From an uncultured Sphingopyxis sp. (GTDB lineage: Bacteria; Pseudomonadota; Alphaproteobacteria; Sphingomonadales; Sphingomonadaceae), in contig CALFXW010000169.1 in assembly GCA_937957805.1 (NCBI GenBank), forward strand, positions 1-16,685: DNA of 16,685 nucleotides, written 5' to 3'. Shown piece by piece: positions 7,665 through 14,289 of this stretch (within the stretch, counting starts at the first letter, position 1; every line of letters begins with the position of its first letter). A program made the translations under genes and the position numbers. Under the pieces are notes generated by a model. The model was not told the DNA's origin, did no database searches, and saw only the letters and a list, made by a program, of their open reading frames with translations.

Positions 7665-8213
7665 ATGAACGGCGATATTCCCCAAATTTGCGCGGTTGAT
7701 GGCTGTTTAGAGGTTGCGCCCTATCGCGCGCCACGGCTGGGCGGCGCGCGCGCAGATTTCGACGGGCCGGGCGAATGGCAATATCTGTGCCTTGCCCATG
7801 TGCGCGAATTCAACGCGCGTTTTGATTATTTTGCCGGGATGAGCGCGGATGAAATTGCCGCTGCACAAGGGCCGGTGGCGGGCTGGGAAACGCCCGGTCG
7901 CCGCTTTGCCGATCTGGGTGGGGGGGATGTGCCGCGCTGGGCCGCCATGCCCGACCCGCTGGCGCAAATGGCGCTGCGTCCAGCCAGTGCCGCACCCGGG
8001 CCATCGGCGCGCTTTTCCCGTGCCGAAACGGCGGCGCTGCGCGTGCTGGGGTTGGGGGCGGACGCGGATCGGCGCGCGCTGCGCCAAGCCTATGCAGCAC
8101 TGCTGCGCCAATATCACCCCGACCGCAATGGCGGCGACCGGACGCAGGAGGGGCGATTGCGCGCGGTTGTCGATGCATATCAGCGGTTGCGCGCGCACCC
8201 GCAATTTACCTAG
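7665..8213 (+). CDS. J-domain (DnaJ-like) protein with N-terminal Cys motif
   Basis: The product has 182 residues. The C-terminal third is a J domain: helix II AYAALLRQY followed by HPD at 151-153 and RNGGD, the triad that stimulates Hsp70 ATPase, then a third helix AVVDAYQRL. The N-terminus has C9, C14, C42 and H45 (CAVDGC and CLAHVREFN), which could bind a metal such as zinc. There is no G/F-rich region or client-binding domain, so it is a type III J protein, not DnaJ itself. AGGGG at 7654-7658 precedes the ATG at 7665 by six bases. In alphaproteobacteria I remember this J protein between bolA and cobS; here cobS is 6 kb away. The stop overlaps the convergent DUF4287 gene by eight bases. 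Confidence 0.88.
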   Translation: MNGDIPQICAVDGCLEVAPYRAPRLGGARADFDGPGEWQYLCLAHVREFNARFDYFAGMSADEIAAAQGPVAGWETPGRRFADLGGGDVPRWAAMPDPLAQMALRPASAAPGPSARFSRAETAALRVLGLGADADRRALRQAYAALLRQYHPDRNGGDRTQEGRLRAVVDAYQRLRAHPQFT

Positions 8214-8424
8214 TGCGCGCGTCCTGCGCCAACACATAAGCGACAATTGCATTGGCATGGCCATGCCCCATGCTATGCTGATTTTTGAGCATGACGACCA
8301 GTTCCATATGTTTGGCGGGCAGCGCCGCGCGCACCAAATCCTGCCATTCGCCGATCGGGCGGCCATATTTTTGCTCAATCGACGGGAAATAGGATGCAGG
8401 GCCTTTGACTTTACCATCACGCAT
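8206..8424 (-). CDS. DUF4287 small protein
   Basis: A 72-residue protein with the DUF4287 pattern: KGPASYFPSIEQKYGRPIGE, then KHMELVVMLKNQHSMGHGHANAIVAYVLA. Function is unknown. The frame is open further upstream, but AAAGGA (minus-strand reading of 8431-8436) six bases before the ATG at 8424 and the family's short length support this start. The last eight bases overlap the end of the J-domain gene, tail to tail. It is divergent from the S9 peptidase gene. Confidence 0.85.
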   Translation of the reverse strand: MRDGKVKGPASYFPSIEQKYGRPIGEWQDLVRAALPAKHMELVVMLKNQHSMGHGHANAIVAYVLAQDARTR

Positions 8425-8430
8425 AATCTG

Positions 8431-8436
8431 TCCTTT
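8431..8436 (-). promoter_or_regulatory. Ribosome binding site of the DUF4287 gene
   Basis: AAAGGA on the minus strand, six bases before the ATG at 8424. It sets the start well inside a longer open frame. Confidence 0.65.
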
Positions 8437-8471
8437 CAAATAAAAACTAAATTGCGCATCTAGCGCAGACA

Positions 8472-8477
8472 TATAAG
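8472..8477 (+). promoter_or_regulatory. Possible -10 element for the S9 peptidase gene
   Basis: TATAAG lies 45 bases before the ATG at 8523. I see no good -35 at the right distance. If transcription starts about seven bases later, an ATG at 8478 would be excluded and the ATG at 8523 would have a leader of about 40 bases. A small perfect inverted repeat (TGCGC at 8453-8457, GCGCA at 8463-8467) lies just upstream. Confidence 0.3.
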
Positions 8478-8522
8478 ATGAATATAGATGGGCTGTTGTG
8501 GCAAAATAGTTGGGGGTTGGGG

Positions 8523-10457
8523 ATGCAATTGAAATATTTGGTGAAGTTGGCGATTGTCGGGATATTTTCTTCGGCATCGGTGGTTGCTTTGTCGCAAGCG
8601 ACGCCCGCTGCCGGCGGCGATGTCGCCGCCAATGCCGCGCGCTTTGGCGCGATGGAGGCGGTGGAGGATATCGCGCTGTCCCCCAATGGCAGCCAGATTG
8701 CTTTTCTGTCGCCCAGCACGGCCTTGGGCAATGACCTTTATGTCGTCGGCACGGGGGAGGGGGCGCAGCCCCGCCGGATCCTGCGCGCCAGCGGGGCGCC
8801 CGAACGGCTGAACTGGTGCCGCTTCAAGACGGAGGCACGGATTATTTGCCGGATGAGCGGGCGGACTGGCGTGGGTGCATCGGTCTTTGGTTTCAGCCGT
8901 CTGGTCGCGCTCGATGCGGCGGGGGGCAATGTCATTGCGCTTTCGACCGACCGCGAACGACCGGCCTATGGCGGGCAGATGGTCGATTGGCTCCCCGATG
9001 ATCCCGAACATGTCCTCATCCTCAACCCGGCGGGCAATCTGGTGCGCGTTAATGTCACCAATGACCGCGAAGAAGGGGTCGTCTTGCGCGGTCGCGCGGC
9101 AACCGGCCTGTCGGGCTATCTGACCGACGGGCATGGCAATGTGCGCATCATGCTGTCGACCGGGATTGTGGCGGACGCCAATGCCAGCAGCACCGATAGA
9201 TATTTTTACCGCAGTGGCGAGGGGGACCAGTGGCATCCCTTGTCGATCAACAACAGCAATATTGACGACGGGTTTCGACCGTCGGTGGTTGATGCGGCCA
9301 ATAACCGCGTGCTCGGTTATATGAAGGTTGATGGGTTTGACACGGTGGTGGCGATGCCGCTCGACGGCAGTGGCACCGGCACCAGCATATTCGCCCGCCC
9401 CGGTGTGGAGGCGGACAGCATGGTGATCAGCGGCCCCTATCGCCGGGTGGTTGGGGTCAGTTTTGCCACCAACCGGCGGCAGTCCGAATATTTCGACCCG
9501 CAGATTGCGACGATGGTGCGCGCCTTGTCGCGCGCGCTGGGTGGCCGCGCGGTGACCATGGTCGACGAAACAAGTGATGAGGGGATACGCCTCGTCTATG
9601 CGGGGGCGGACAATGACGCTGGCCGCTATTATCTGTTCAACTCCGCCGCGCGGTCGCTGCGCCCGCTGCTCGCCGTCCGCCCGCAGTTGGAGGGGGTGGC
9701 GCTGTCCCATGTGCGCGACGTCCAATATCCCGCCGCCGACGGGACGATGATTCCCGGATATCTGACGCTGCCACCCGGGCGCGACAGCGCGGCGGGGCTG
9801 CCCGCCATCGTCATGCCGCACGGCGGCCCATCCTCGCGCGATGAGGGTGGATTTGACTGGCTGCCGCAATTTTTTGCGGCGCAGGGCTATGCCGTGCTGC
9901 AACCCAATTATCGCGGGTCGAGCGGCTATGGCGATGCATGGTATCTCGACAATGGGTTCCAGTCGTGGCGCACAGCGGTTGGCGATGTCACCGATGCGGG
10001 GCGCTGGCTGGTGGCGCAGGGTGCAGATGCCAGCAAATTGTCGATCGTCGGCTGGTCTTATGGTGGCTATGCCGCGCTGCAATCGGGCGTGATTGCGCCC
10101 GACCTGTTCCGCGCGATTGTCGCCATCGCGCCCGTCAGCGATTTGAACCAATTGCGGCAGGAGGAAGGGCGCGGGCTTTATGGCCGCGCGCGGCGTGACT
10201 TCATTGGCCAAGGGCCGCATCTGGTGGATGGGTCGCCTGCGCGCCACGCGGGACAGATTTCTGCGCCGGTGCTGATGTTCCACGGCACGCTCGACACCAA
10301 TGTCGATATCGAACAGGGGCGCACGATGCGCCGTGCGCTGACCGACGCGGGTAAGCGCGTCGAGCTCGTCGAATATGAGGGGCTGGAACATAGTTTGACG
10401 ACGAGTGAGGCGCGGCGCGACATGCTGGGGCGGATTGCGGCGTTTTTGCCGCATTAG
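8523..10457 (+). CDS. S9 family serine peptidase, exported (prolyl oligopeptidase-like)
   Basis: A 644-residue peptidase. S9 enzymes cut short peptides, often removing dipeptides or acylated residues, with access limited by an N-terminal beta-propeller. Starting at 8523 gives a clean signal peptide (MQLKYLVKLAIVGIFSSASV, then VALSQA), so a periplasmic location is expected; a Met 15 codons earlier spoils this. Residues ~35-410 carry propeller-like repeats (DIALSPNGSQIAF). The C-terminal catalytic domain has PHGGPSSRD, PNYRGSSGYG, nucleophile Ser512 in GWSYGGYAA, Asp591 in HGTLDTNV and His623 in LEHSL. The triad is intact. It resembles dipeptidyl/acylaminoacyl peptidases common in sphingomonads and Bacteroidetes. 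It stands alone between two minus-strand genes. Confidence 0.92.
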   Translation: MQLKYLVKLAIVGIFSSASVVALSQATPAAGGDVAANAARFGAMEAVEDIALSPNGSQIAFLSPSTALGNDLYVVGTGEGAQPRRILRASGAPERLNWCRFKTEARIICRMSGRTGVGASVFGFSRLVALDAAGGNVIALSTDRERPAYGGQMVDWLPDDPEHVLILNPAGNLVRVNVTNDREEGVVLRGRAATGLSGYLTDGHGNVRIMLSTGIVADANASSTDRYFYRSGEGDQWHPLSINNSNIDDGFRPSVVDAANNRVLGYMKVDGFDTVVAMPLDGSGTGTSIFARPGVEADSMVISGPYRRVVGVSFATNRRQSEYFDPQIATMVRALSRALGGRAVTMVDETSDEGIRLVYAGADNDAGRYYLFNSAARSLRPLLAVRPQLEGVALSHVRDVQYPAADGTMIPGYLTLPPGRDSAAGLPAIVMPHGGPSSRDEGGFDWLPQFFAAQGYAVLQPNYRGSSGYGDAWYLDNGFQSWRTAVGDVTDAGRWLVAQGADASKLSIVGWSYGGYAALQSGVIAPDLFRAIVAIAPVSDLNQLRQEEGRGLYGRARRDFIGQGPHLVDGSPARHAGQISAPVLMFHGTLDTNVDIEQGRTMRRALTDAGKRVELVEYEGLEHSLTTSEARRDMLGRIAAFLPH

Positions 10458-10465
10458 GCCGCAAC

Positions 10466-10485
10466 CCCCGCATACTTCTCCGGGG
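10466..10485. terminator. Weak hairpin between convergent genes
   Basis: CCCCG at 10466-10470 can pair with CGGGG at 10481-10485 across a ten-base loop, in the 32 bases between the S9 peptidase stop and the convergent hydrolase stop. There is no T tract, so a terminator role is only suggested by position. Confidence 0.25.
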
Positions 10486-10489
10486 CATC

Positions 10490-11059
10490 TTAACCCAAGG
10501 CGCGGACGAGGGTTTGTGATGTTATGACCGTGCAATATTCACCATGAAGATTGGCAAGCGACATTGCGTGAACCTCATCCGCGCTACGCGCAATGCCGTT
10601 CCAGTCAATTTTTTCGAAAGTGAAGCAGCAATCTTCCAAAAGAAAAACCTCAAACCCCAGATTTCCAGCCATCCGAACTGTGGTTTCAACCGAATTATTG
10701 GTGATTACCCCGGCGACTGTCAGCACATTGTGACCATCCTGCCTTAATCTCTTTTCAAGATCGGTTCCCAGAAACGCGCTATTTGTTGTTTTGGCGATAA
10801 CGACTTCGCTCGCTAGCGGCGCAACCTCCGGTTTGAATTCATTGCCAATTTGGCCGGGCCGATAATGTGACAGCGGATCATTTGAATCATGTCGGATATG
10901 CCAGACAGGCCAGCGCTGCTGCCGCCAATAGCTAAGTAGCTTGGCAATATTCTGCTCGGCCGCAGGGTTGTTTCGCCTTCCCCAGCTCGGGTGGTCAATC
11001 GATTGCTGAAGATCAATCAACAGGAGAACCGAACCATTTGCACTGCTTGTTTTTTTCAT
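10490..11059 (-). CDS. Isochorismatase-fold (cysteine hydrolase family) protein with Ser at the nucleophile position
   Basis: The product has 189 residues and fits the isochorismatase-like hydrolase fold: VLLLIDLQQSI (Asp16 of the triad), HIRHDSNDPLSHYRPG, VIAKTTNSAFLGTDLEK (Lys90) and VAGVITNNSVETTVRMAGNL. In most members the residue after TNN or TDY is the nucleophilic Cys; here it is Ser123 (codon TCG). Either this is a Ser-using branch or the enzyme does not work by the usual thiol route. The stretch uses many A/T-ending codons and is visibly lower in GC than both neighbours, a sign of recent acquisition. No Shine-Dalgarno is seen before the ATG, but a 21-codon open frame ends one base before it. 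It is convergent with the S9 peptidase gene. The specific reaction is not known. Confidence 0.87.
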   Translation of the reverse strand: MKKTSSANGSVLLLIDLQQSIDHPSWGRRNNPAAEQNIAKLLSYWRQQRWPVWHIRHDSNDPLSHYRPGQIGNEFKPEVAPLASEVVIAKTTNSAFLGTDLEKRLRQDGHNVLTVAGVITNNSVETTVRMAGNLGFEVFLLEDCCFTFEKIDWNGIARSADEVHAMSLANLHGEYCTVITSQTLVRALG

Positions 11060-11060
11060 C

Positions 11061-11126
11061 TCATAAAATTGTCAAAAGTCGAGTGCTTAGGCAAGCCAAT
11101 TCCGGATCAGCAATCGGGTCTTTCAT
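11061..11126 (-). CDS. Possible 21-codon leader peptide before the isochorismatase-like gene
   Basis: A short frame starts at ATG 11126 and stops at TGA 11061-11063, one base before the ATG of the downstream gene. The product would be MKDPIADPELACLSTRLLTI plus Leu. GGGA lies about 11 bases upstream, a poor ribosome site. The close stop-start spacing and the lack of a Shine-Dalgarno for the main gene make translational coupling plausible, but the frame is short enough to be chance. Apart from this, the 128 bases between 11060 and 11187 are AT-richer than their surroundings and hold nothing else I can support. Confidence 0.25.
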   Translation of the reverse strand: MKDPIADPELACLSTRLLTIL

Positions 11127-11187
11127 CGTAATTAATTCCCGTTGGGCGCTGCCGATGCTTGGGTAACAGGCGCATCGCGCGCCTTCC

Positions 11188-11853
11188 TCAGTCCCTGTCG
11201 GGCGCGCCGAGCGGGAAATAGCCGCGATAGGGGCGGGCACGTTCGACAACTTCCGCGACAGAGGGGCGGGCGAGCAACCGCGCGCGCAGCGCCCGCAACT
11301 TGGGTGCAGCATCGGGGATGCGCTCCACCCAATCGGCATAAAATAATGCCGGGGCCGCCGCGCAATCGGCCATGGAGAAGGTCGCGCCGCAAACCCAGCC
11401 ATCGGCGGCAATCTGCCCCTCCAGCCACGCATAGATTTGGCGCAGCGCGTCCTTCGCCCGTTCCACCCGCGCGGCGTCGGGGCTGGGGGTGAGGAAGGGG
11501 ATATGTTCGGCAACAATTGCCTGCACCGGTGTCATCACGTGATTGTCGAAAACCCTGTCCATCCAGCGCACGCGCAGCGCTTGGGCGGCACTGTGGGGGA
11601 TGAGCGGTGGGGCATCGGGGTATAAGCTATCGACATATTCGATAAGGATGCTGCTTTCGAACAGGCGCACATCGCCATGGCGCAGCGCGGGAAACTTGCC
11701 CAGCGGCCAGATGGATTTCAGTGCAGCGACATTTTCGGGGTGGTTTTCGCCATCGACGGGGCGGAACAGATAATCCGCGCCCTTTTCGATCAACGCAACC
11801 TCCCCCTTCCAAGTATAGGATGAAAAGGGATGGCCAAAATATTCGATTGTCAT
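11188..11853 (-). CDS. Glutathione S-transferase family protein
   Basis: The product has 221 residues. The N-terminal thioredoxin-like domain reads IEYFGHPFSSYTWKGEVALI, then WPLGKFPAL with the conserved cis-Pro, and FESSILIEYVDSLYP, where Glu66-Ser67 should bind the gamma-glutamyl group of glutathione. The C-terminal helical domain includes GATFSMADCAAAPALFYADW, with the conserved Asp of the N-capping box. Ser11 or Ser12 is the likely catalytic residue, a tentative assignment. It begins three bases after the stop of the PhnB-type gene, so it is the last gene of the tetR operon. GSTs in such operons usually conjugate or isomerise electrophiles; the substrate here is unknown. Confidence 0.92.
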   Translation of the reverse strand: MTIEYFGHPFSSYTWKGEVALIEKGADYLFRPVDGENHPENVAALKSIWPLGKFPALRHGDVRLFESSILIEYVDSLYPDAPPLIPHSAAQALRVRWMDRVFDNHVMTPVQAIVAEHIPFLTPSPDAARVERAKDALRQIYAWLEGQIAADGWVCGATFSMADCAAAPALFYADWVERIPDAAPKLRALRARLLARPSVAEVVERARPYRGYFPLGAPDRD

Positions 11854-11856
11854 GCG

Positions 11857-12336
11857 TCAATTCCCTGCCACTGCGGCTTCGATGGCGGCAATGTCGATTT
11901 TTTGCATCGTCATCATCGCCTGCACCGCGCGTCCGGCACTTTCGCCCCCGCTCGTCATCGCGCGGGTCAGCGCGCGCGGGATAATCTGCCACGACAGGCC
12001 CCAGCGGTCCTTGCACCAGCCGCAGCGCCCCTCCGCCCCGCCATTTTGGGTGATGGCATCCCAATATCGGTCGGTTTCTTCCTGCGTGTCGGTCGCGATT
12101 TGAAAGGAAAAGGCCTCGCTATGCGTGAAGTTCGGCCCGCCATTCAGGCCGACACAGGCCAGCCCCATGACCGTAAATTCAACCGACAGGACATCACCCT
12201 TTTTACCATTGGGGAAATCGGCTGGTGCGCGGTGGATTTGGCAAACTTGGCTGTCGGGAAAAGTGTCGGCGTAAAATTGCGCCGCCTCATCGGCCCCTGA
12301 TTGATACCAGAAGCATAGCGTCGGTTGATTGGTCAT
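11857..12336 (-). CDS. VOC family protein, PhnB / 3-demethylubiquinone methyltransferase-like
   Basis: The product has 159 residues. It matches the PhnB-like branch of the vicinal oxygen chelate fold: LCFWYQSGADEAAQFYADTF at the start, VEFTVMGLACVGLNGGP, FSFQIATDTQEETDRYWDAI, and GRCGWCKDRWGLSWQIIP. The old family label, 3-demethylubiquinone-9 3-methyltransferase, is misleading and no methylation is implied. The C-terminal tail (AVQAMMTMQKIDIAAIEAAV) is typical of this branch. Its ATG overlaps the stop of the tandem DUF1428 gene in an ATGA. The GST gene follows three bases later. Confidence 0.9.
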   Translation of the reverse strand: MTNQPTLCFWYQSGADEAAQFYADTFPDSQVCQIHRAPADFPNGKKGDVLSVEFTVMGLACVGLNGGPNFTHSEAFSFQIATDTQEETDRYWDAITQNGGAEGRCGWCKDRWGLSWQIIPRALTRAMTSGGESAGRAVQAMMTMQKIDIAAIEAAVAGN

Positions 12337-13091
12337 TCTACTACCCCTTCCACCTGCACGACCGGCACAAAACCGCCCATGATCATGCGCTTGCCGTCAA
12401 ACGGCATTTCCATGCTACCCGGCTGCCCCGCCGCTGCGTCGGGGGCGAAACGCGGGTCGGCCATCACCGCTGCATTGCCGGCATCGCGCCTTGCCTTGTC
12501 GGGCCAAGCGACCCAGGAAAAAACGATATTTTCGCCCGGTTCGGCCGCGACGGCGCGGAAAAAATCGGTGGTGTGGCCATGGCCGACATCATCGCCCCAA
12601 TTTTCCGCCACCCAACTGGCCCCATGTTCGCGAAATATCGGCGCTGCGGCGCGGGCGAGCGCGGCATATGCGTCCGCCTTGTCGGCGGGGACGGGGATGA
12701 TATAGCCGTCGAGATAGCCAAAATCTGCGCTTTCCCCATCGGTCAAAATCGGCGCAAAGCCCGAAAAAATCATGCGTTTTCCGTCAAAGGGCATGTCGCC
12801 CATCGCGGCCATCACCTCTGCATCGCCGCTCATCATCCGGGCATTGGCCGCGTCGCGCGCCGCCTTGTCACGATAGGCAATCCACGCGAAAACAATGCTC
12901 TCATCAGCTTGGGCCAGCACCGCGCGCCGCATGTCGGTCAACTTGCCATCGGGAATGTCGTCGCCCCAGCATTCGATTTGTTGCACCGCGCCCAAACTGC
13001 GCAAATAGTCCGCGCCGCGATGCGCATGGTCGATATAGGCCTGTTGCTTGTCGCTGGGCACCGCCAGCAAAAATGCGTCGATATAAGGCAT
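12333..13091 (-). CDS. Tandem DUF1428 protein
   Basis: DUF1428 proteins are usually about 120 residues, a ferredoxin-like alpha/beta barrel fold of unknown role. This product has 252 and holds two copies. Copy one (1-114) has MPYIDAFLLAVP, ECWGDDIPDGK and MPFDGKRMIFSGFAPI; copy two (about 126-246) has YLDGYIIPVP, ENWGDDVGHG and MPFDGKRMIMGGFVPV. The matching elements appear in the same order, so this is an internal duplication giving an intramolecular dimer. AGGAGGAGG (minus-strand reading of 13099-13107) seven bases before the ATG at 13091 fixes the start and rules out a Met 18 codons upstream. The stop overlaps the next gene in an ATGA. Confidence 0.9.
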   Translation of the reverse strand: MPYIDAFLLAVPSDKQQAYIDHAHRGADYLRSLGAVQQIECWGDDIPDGKLTDMRRAVLAQADESIVFAWIAYRDKAARDAANARMMSGDAEVMAAMGDMPFDGKRMIFSGFAPILTDGESADFGYLDGYIIPVPADKADAYAALARAAAPIFREHGASWVAENWGDDVGHGHTTDFFRAVAAEPGENIVFSWVAWPDKARRDAGNAAVMADPRFAPDAAAGQPGSMEMPFDGKRMIMGGFVPVVQVEGVVE

Positions 13092-13098
13092 ATTCCAT

Positions 13099-13107
13099 CC
13101 TCCTCCT
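13099..13107 (-). promoter_or_regulatory. Strong ribosome binding site of the tandem DUF1428 gene
   Basis: AGGAGGAGG on the minus strand, seven bases before the ATG at 13091. It is the strongest site in the operon and lies in the only true gap (23 bases) between its genes. Confidence 0.8.
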
Positions 13108-13114
13108 GCCGTAT

Positions 13115-13519
13115 TCAGGCCGGTTGTGCGGCCATGTCCATCCAAAATGGTTCCCAGATATGGTCATCGGGGTCGGCGATGGTGCGTTGATACATAAAAC
13201 CATGGTCTTCGGGCGGGTTGGCGTCGGCCCGGCCGCCCGCCGCCGCGCCCGCCGCCACCAGCGCATCGACTTCGGCGCGGCTGTCGACGCTGAGCGCGAG
13301 CGACACCTCACTCGACCCGACAGGCGTGACGGGGCGGGTGGTAAAGCCCTGCCATTTCGCGTGGGTGAGGAGCATGACGTAAATCGCCTCACTCCACACC
13401 ATACACGCCCCATCGCCATCGCTGAAATCAGGGTTTTTGGTAAAGCCGAGCGCGGTATAAAAGCCCTCCGCGCGCGGCAGGTCAGTGACCGGCAGGCTTA
13501 TAAAAATCATCCGGCTCAT
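13115..13519 (-). CDS. VOC family protein (glyoxalase/bleomycin resistance-like)
   Basis: The product has 134 residues. It has the two-module VOC pattern: MIFISLPVTDLPRAEGFYTA with LGFTKNPDF in the first half, and VSLALSVDSRAEVDALVAAG, then FMYQRTIADPDDHIWEPFW in the second. The His and Glu of HIWEPFW are the usual metal-binding or active-site positions. The family includes glyoxalase I, extradiol dioxygenases and resistance proteins; which applies cannot be told. The Met at 13519 is preceded by AGGA at a normal distance; the start lies 38 bases inside the end of tetR, so the two genes overlap in different frames. Confidence 0.9.
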   Translation of the reverse strand: MSRMIFISLPVTDLPRAEGFYTALGFTKNPDFSDGDGACMVWSEAIYVMLLTHAKWQGFTTRPVTPVGSSEVSLALSVDSRAEVDALVAAGAAAGGRADANPPEDHGFMYQRTIADPDDHIWEPFWMDMAAQPA

Positions 13520-14165
13520 TTGTCGTTCCTCTCCCAAACAACAGGCCTATATATATTTGCAAATGTTCGACGCTCTGGCGTGCGGCGGCGGGGTCACCCT
13601 TGGTCTTGGCGAGGATGAAGGCCCCTTGCAGCACCGCCTGAATATGGTGGGCGAGCGCCAATGGATCGACCGGCAGGCGCGGCGGGTGCGCGTCGATGGC
13701 GGCGGCAATATCCTCTGCCAAACGCGCGCAATAGGCCGAGATGCTGGCATCGCAGGCGGTGCGGATGGGTTCGCTCGTCGCATAAGCCTCCTGCACCATG
13801 GTGCCGACGAAACAGGTGAAATCAGCCGCCGCCCCCGCCATCATCGACAGGCGGAAATCGACATGGGCGATCAGGCGGTCGAGCGGGTCGGATATGCGCA
13901 CCCAGCCGGGCGCTGTGAAAATACGTAACCCCGCAACGTCGGTCCAGGCATCTGCCGCCGCGACGGCCAGCGCCTCCTTCGACGCGAAATGGTGGAAAAA
14001 TGCCCCCTTGGTCACGCCGGCATCCGCGCAAATATCCTCCACCGATGTTGCCGCATAACCGCGCCGCCGCACCATCTGATGCGCCGATGCGATGATTGCC
14101 GCACGCGCACTGCCGCGCGGGGCACGGCGAGATGGCGGGGCAGGGGTGGGGCGTCTCGGCGGCAT
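13482..14165 (-). CDS. TetR/AcrR family transcriptional regulator
   Basis: The product has 227 residues. After a Pro/Arg-rich start, residues 20-68 form the TetR DNA-binding domain: AIIASAHQMVRRRGYAATSV, then EDICADAGVTKGAFFHHFAS with the FFHHF recognition-helix end. The C-terminal ligand domain (TCFVGTMVQEAYATSEPIRT) resembles TetR_C regulators that sense small hydrophobic or electrophilic compounds. The frame is open upstream, but the ATG at 14165 is the one that fits both the family N-terminus and the promoter. No Shine-Dalgarno is present; the promoter places transcription start at or next to the ATG, so the message may be leaderless. It is the first gene of the VOC-DUF1428-PhnB-GST operon and probably represses it. 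Confidence 0.92.
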   Translation of the reverse strand: MPPRRPTPAPPSRRAPRGSARAAIIASAHQMVRRRGYAATSVEDICADAGVTKGAFFHHFASKEALAVAAADAWTDVAGLRIFTAPGWVRISDPLDRLIAHVDFRLSMMAGAAADFTCFVGTMVQEAYATSEPIRTACDASISAYCARLAEDIAAAIDAHPPRLPVDPLALAHHIQAVLQGAFILAKTKGDPAAARQSVEHLQIYIGLLFGRGTTNEPDDFYKPAGH

Positions 14166-14171
14166 GGTGAT

Positions 14172-14200
14172 TACATACCAACCAGTCGGTTTGTTGGCAA
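14172..14200 (-). promoter_or_regulatory. Candidate sigma70-like promoter of the tetR operon
   Basis: On the minus strand, TTGCCA (14195-14200) is followed after exactly 17 bases by TATGTA (14172-14177). These match the -35 and -10 consensus in five of six and four of six positions. The -10 ends six bases before the tetR ATG at 14165, so the predicted start of transcription is on or beside the start codon. Confidence 0.6.
14177..14194. promoter_or_regulatory. Candidate TetR operator
   Basis: An 18-base inverted repeat, ACCAACC-AGTC-GGTTTGT, with six of seven arm pairs matching. It fills the spacer of the tetR promoter, where a bound repressor would block RNA polymerase. It also lies 96 bases upstream of the divergent cobS start, so it could affect that gene too. 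The role is inferred from position and symmetry. Confidence 0.6.
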
Positions 14201-14289
14201 TAACCGTGCACCATATCGTCCAGACGGCTTGCAATATCGCACCGCGTGCCGCATGGCGCGGCGTCCCCCACATAGACAAAGATTGCGCC

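Noticed and set aside
8460..10535. Very long open frame antisense to the S9 peptidase gene
   Set aside because: It is rich in Arg, His and Pro, matches no family, and covers a gene with an intact catalytic triad. Long antisense frames are expected at this GC.
10513..10544. Possible tRNA or other RNA gene in the lower-GC region
   Set aside because: No cloverleaf or known RNA pattern; the region is coding on the minus strand.
14092..14289. Longer N-terminus for cobS
   Set aside because: The extension crosses the tetR start and its promoter and has no CobS similarity.
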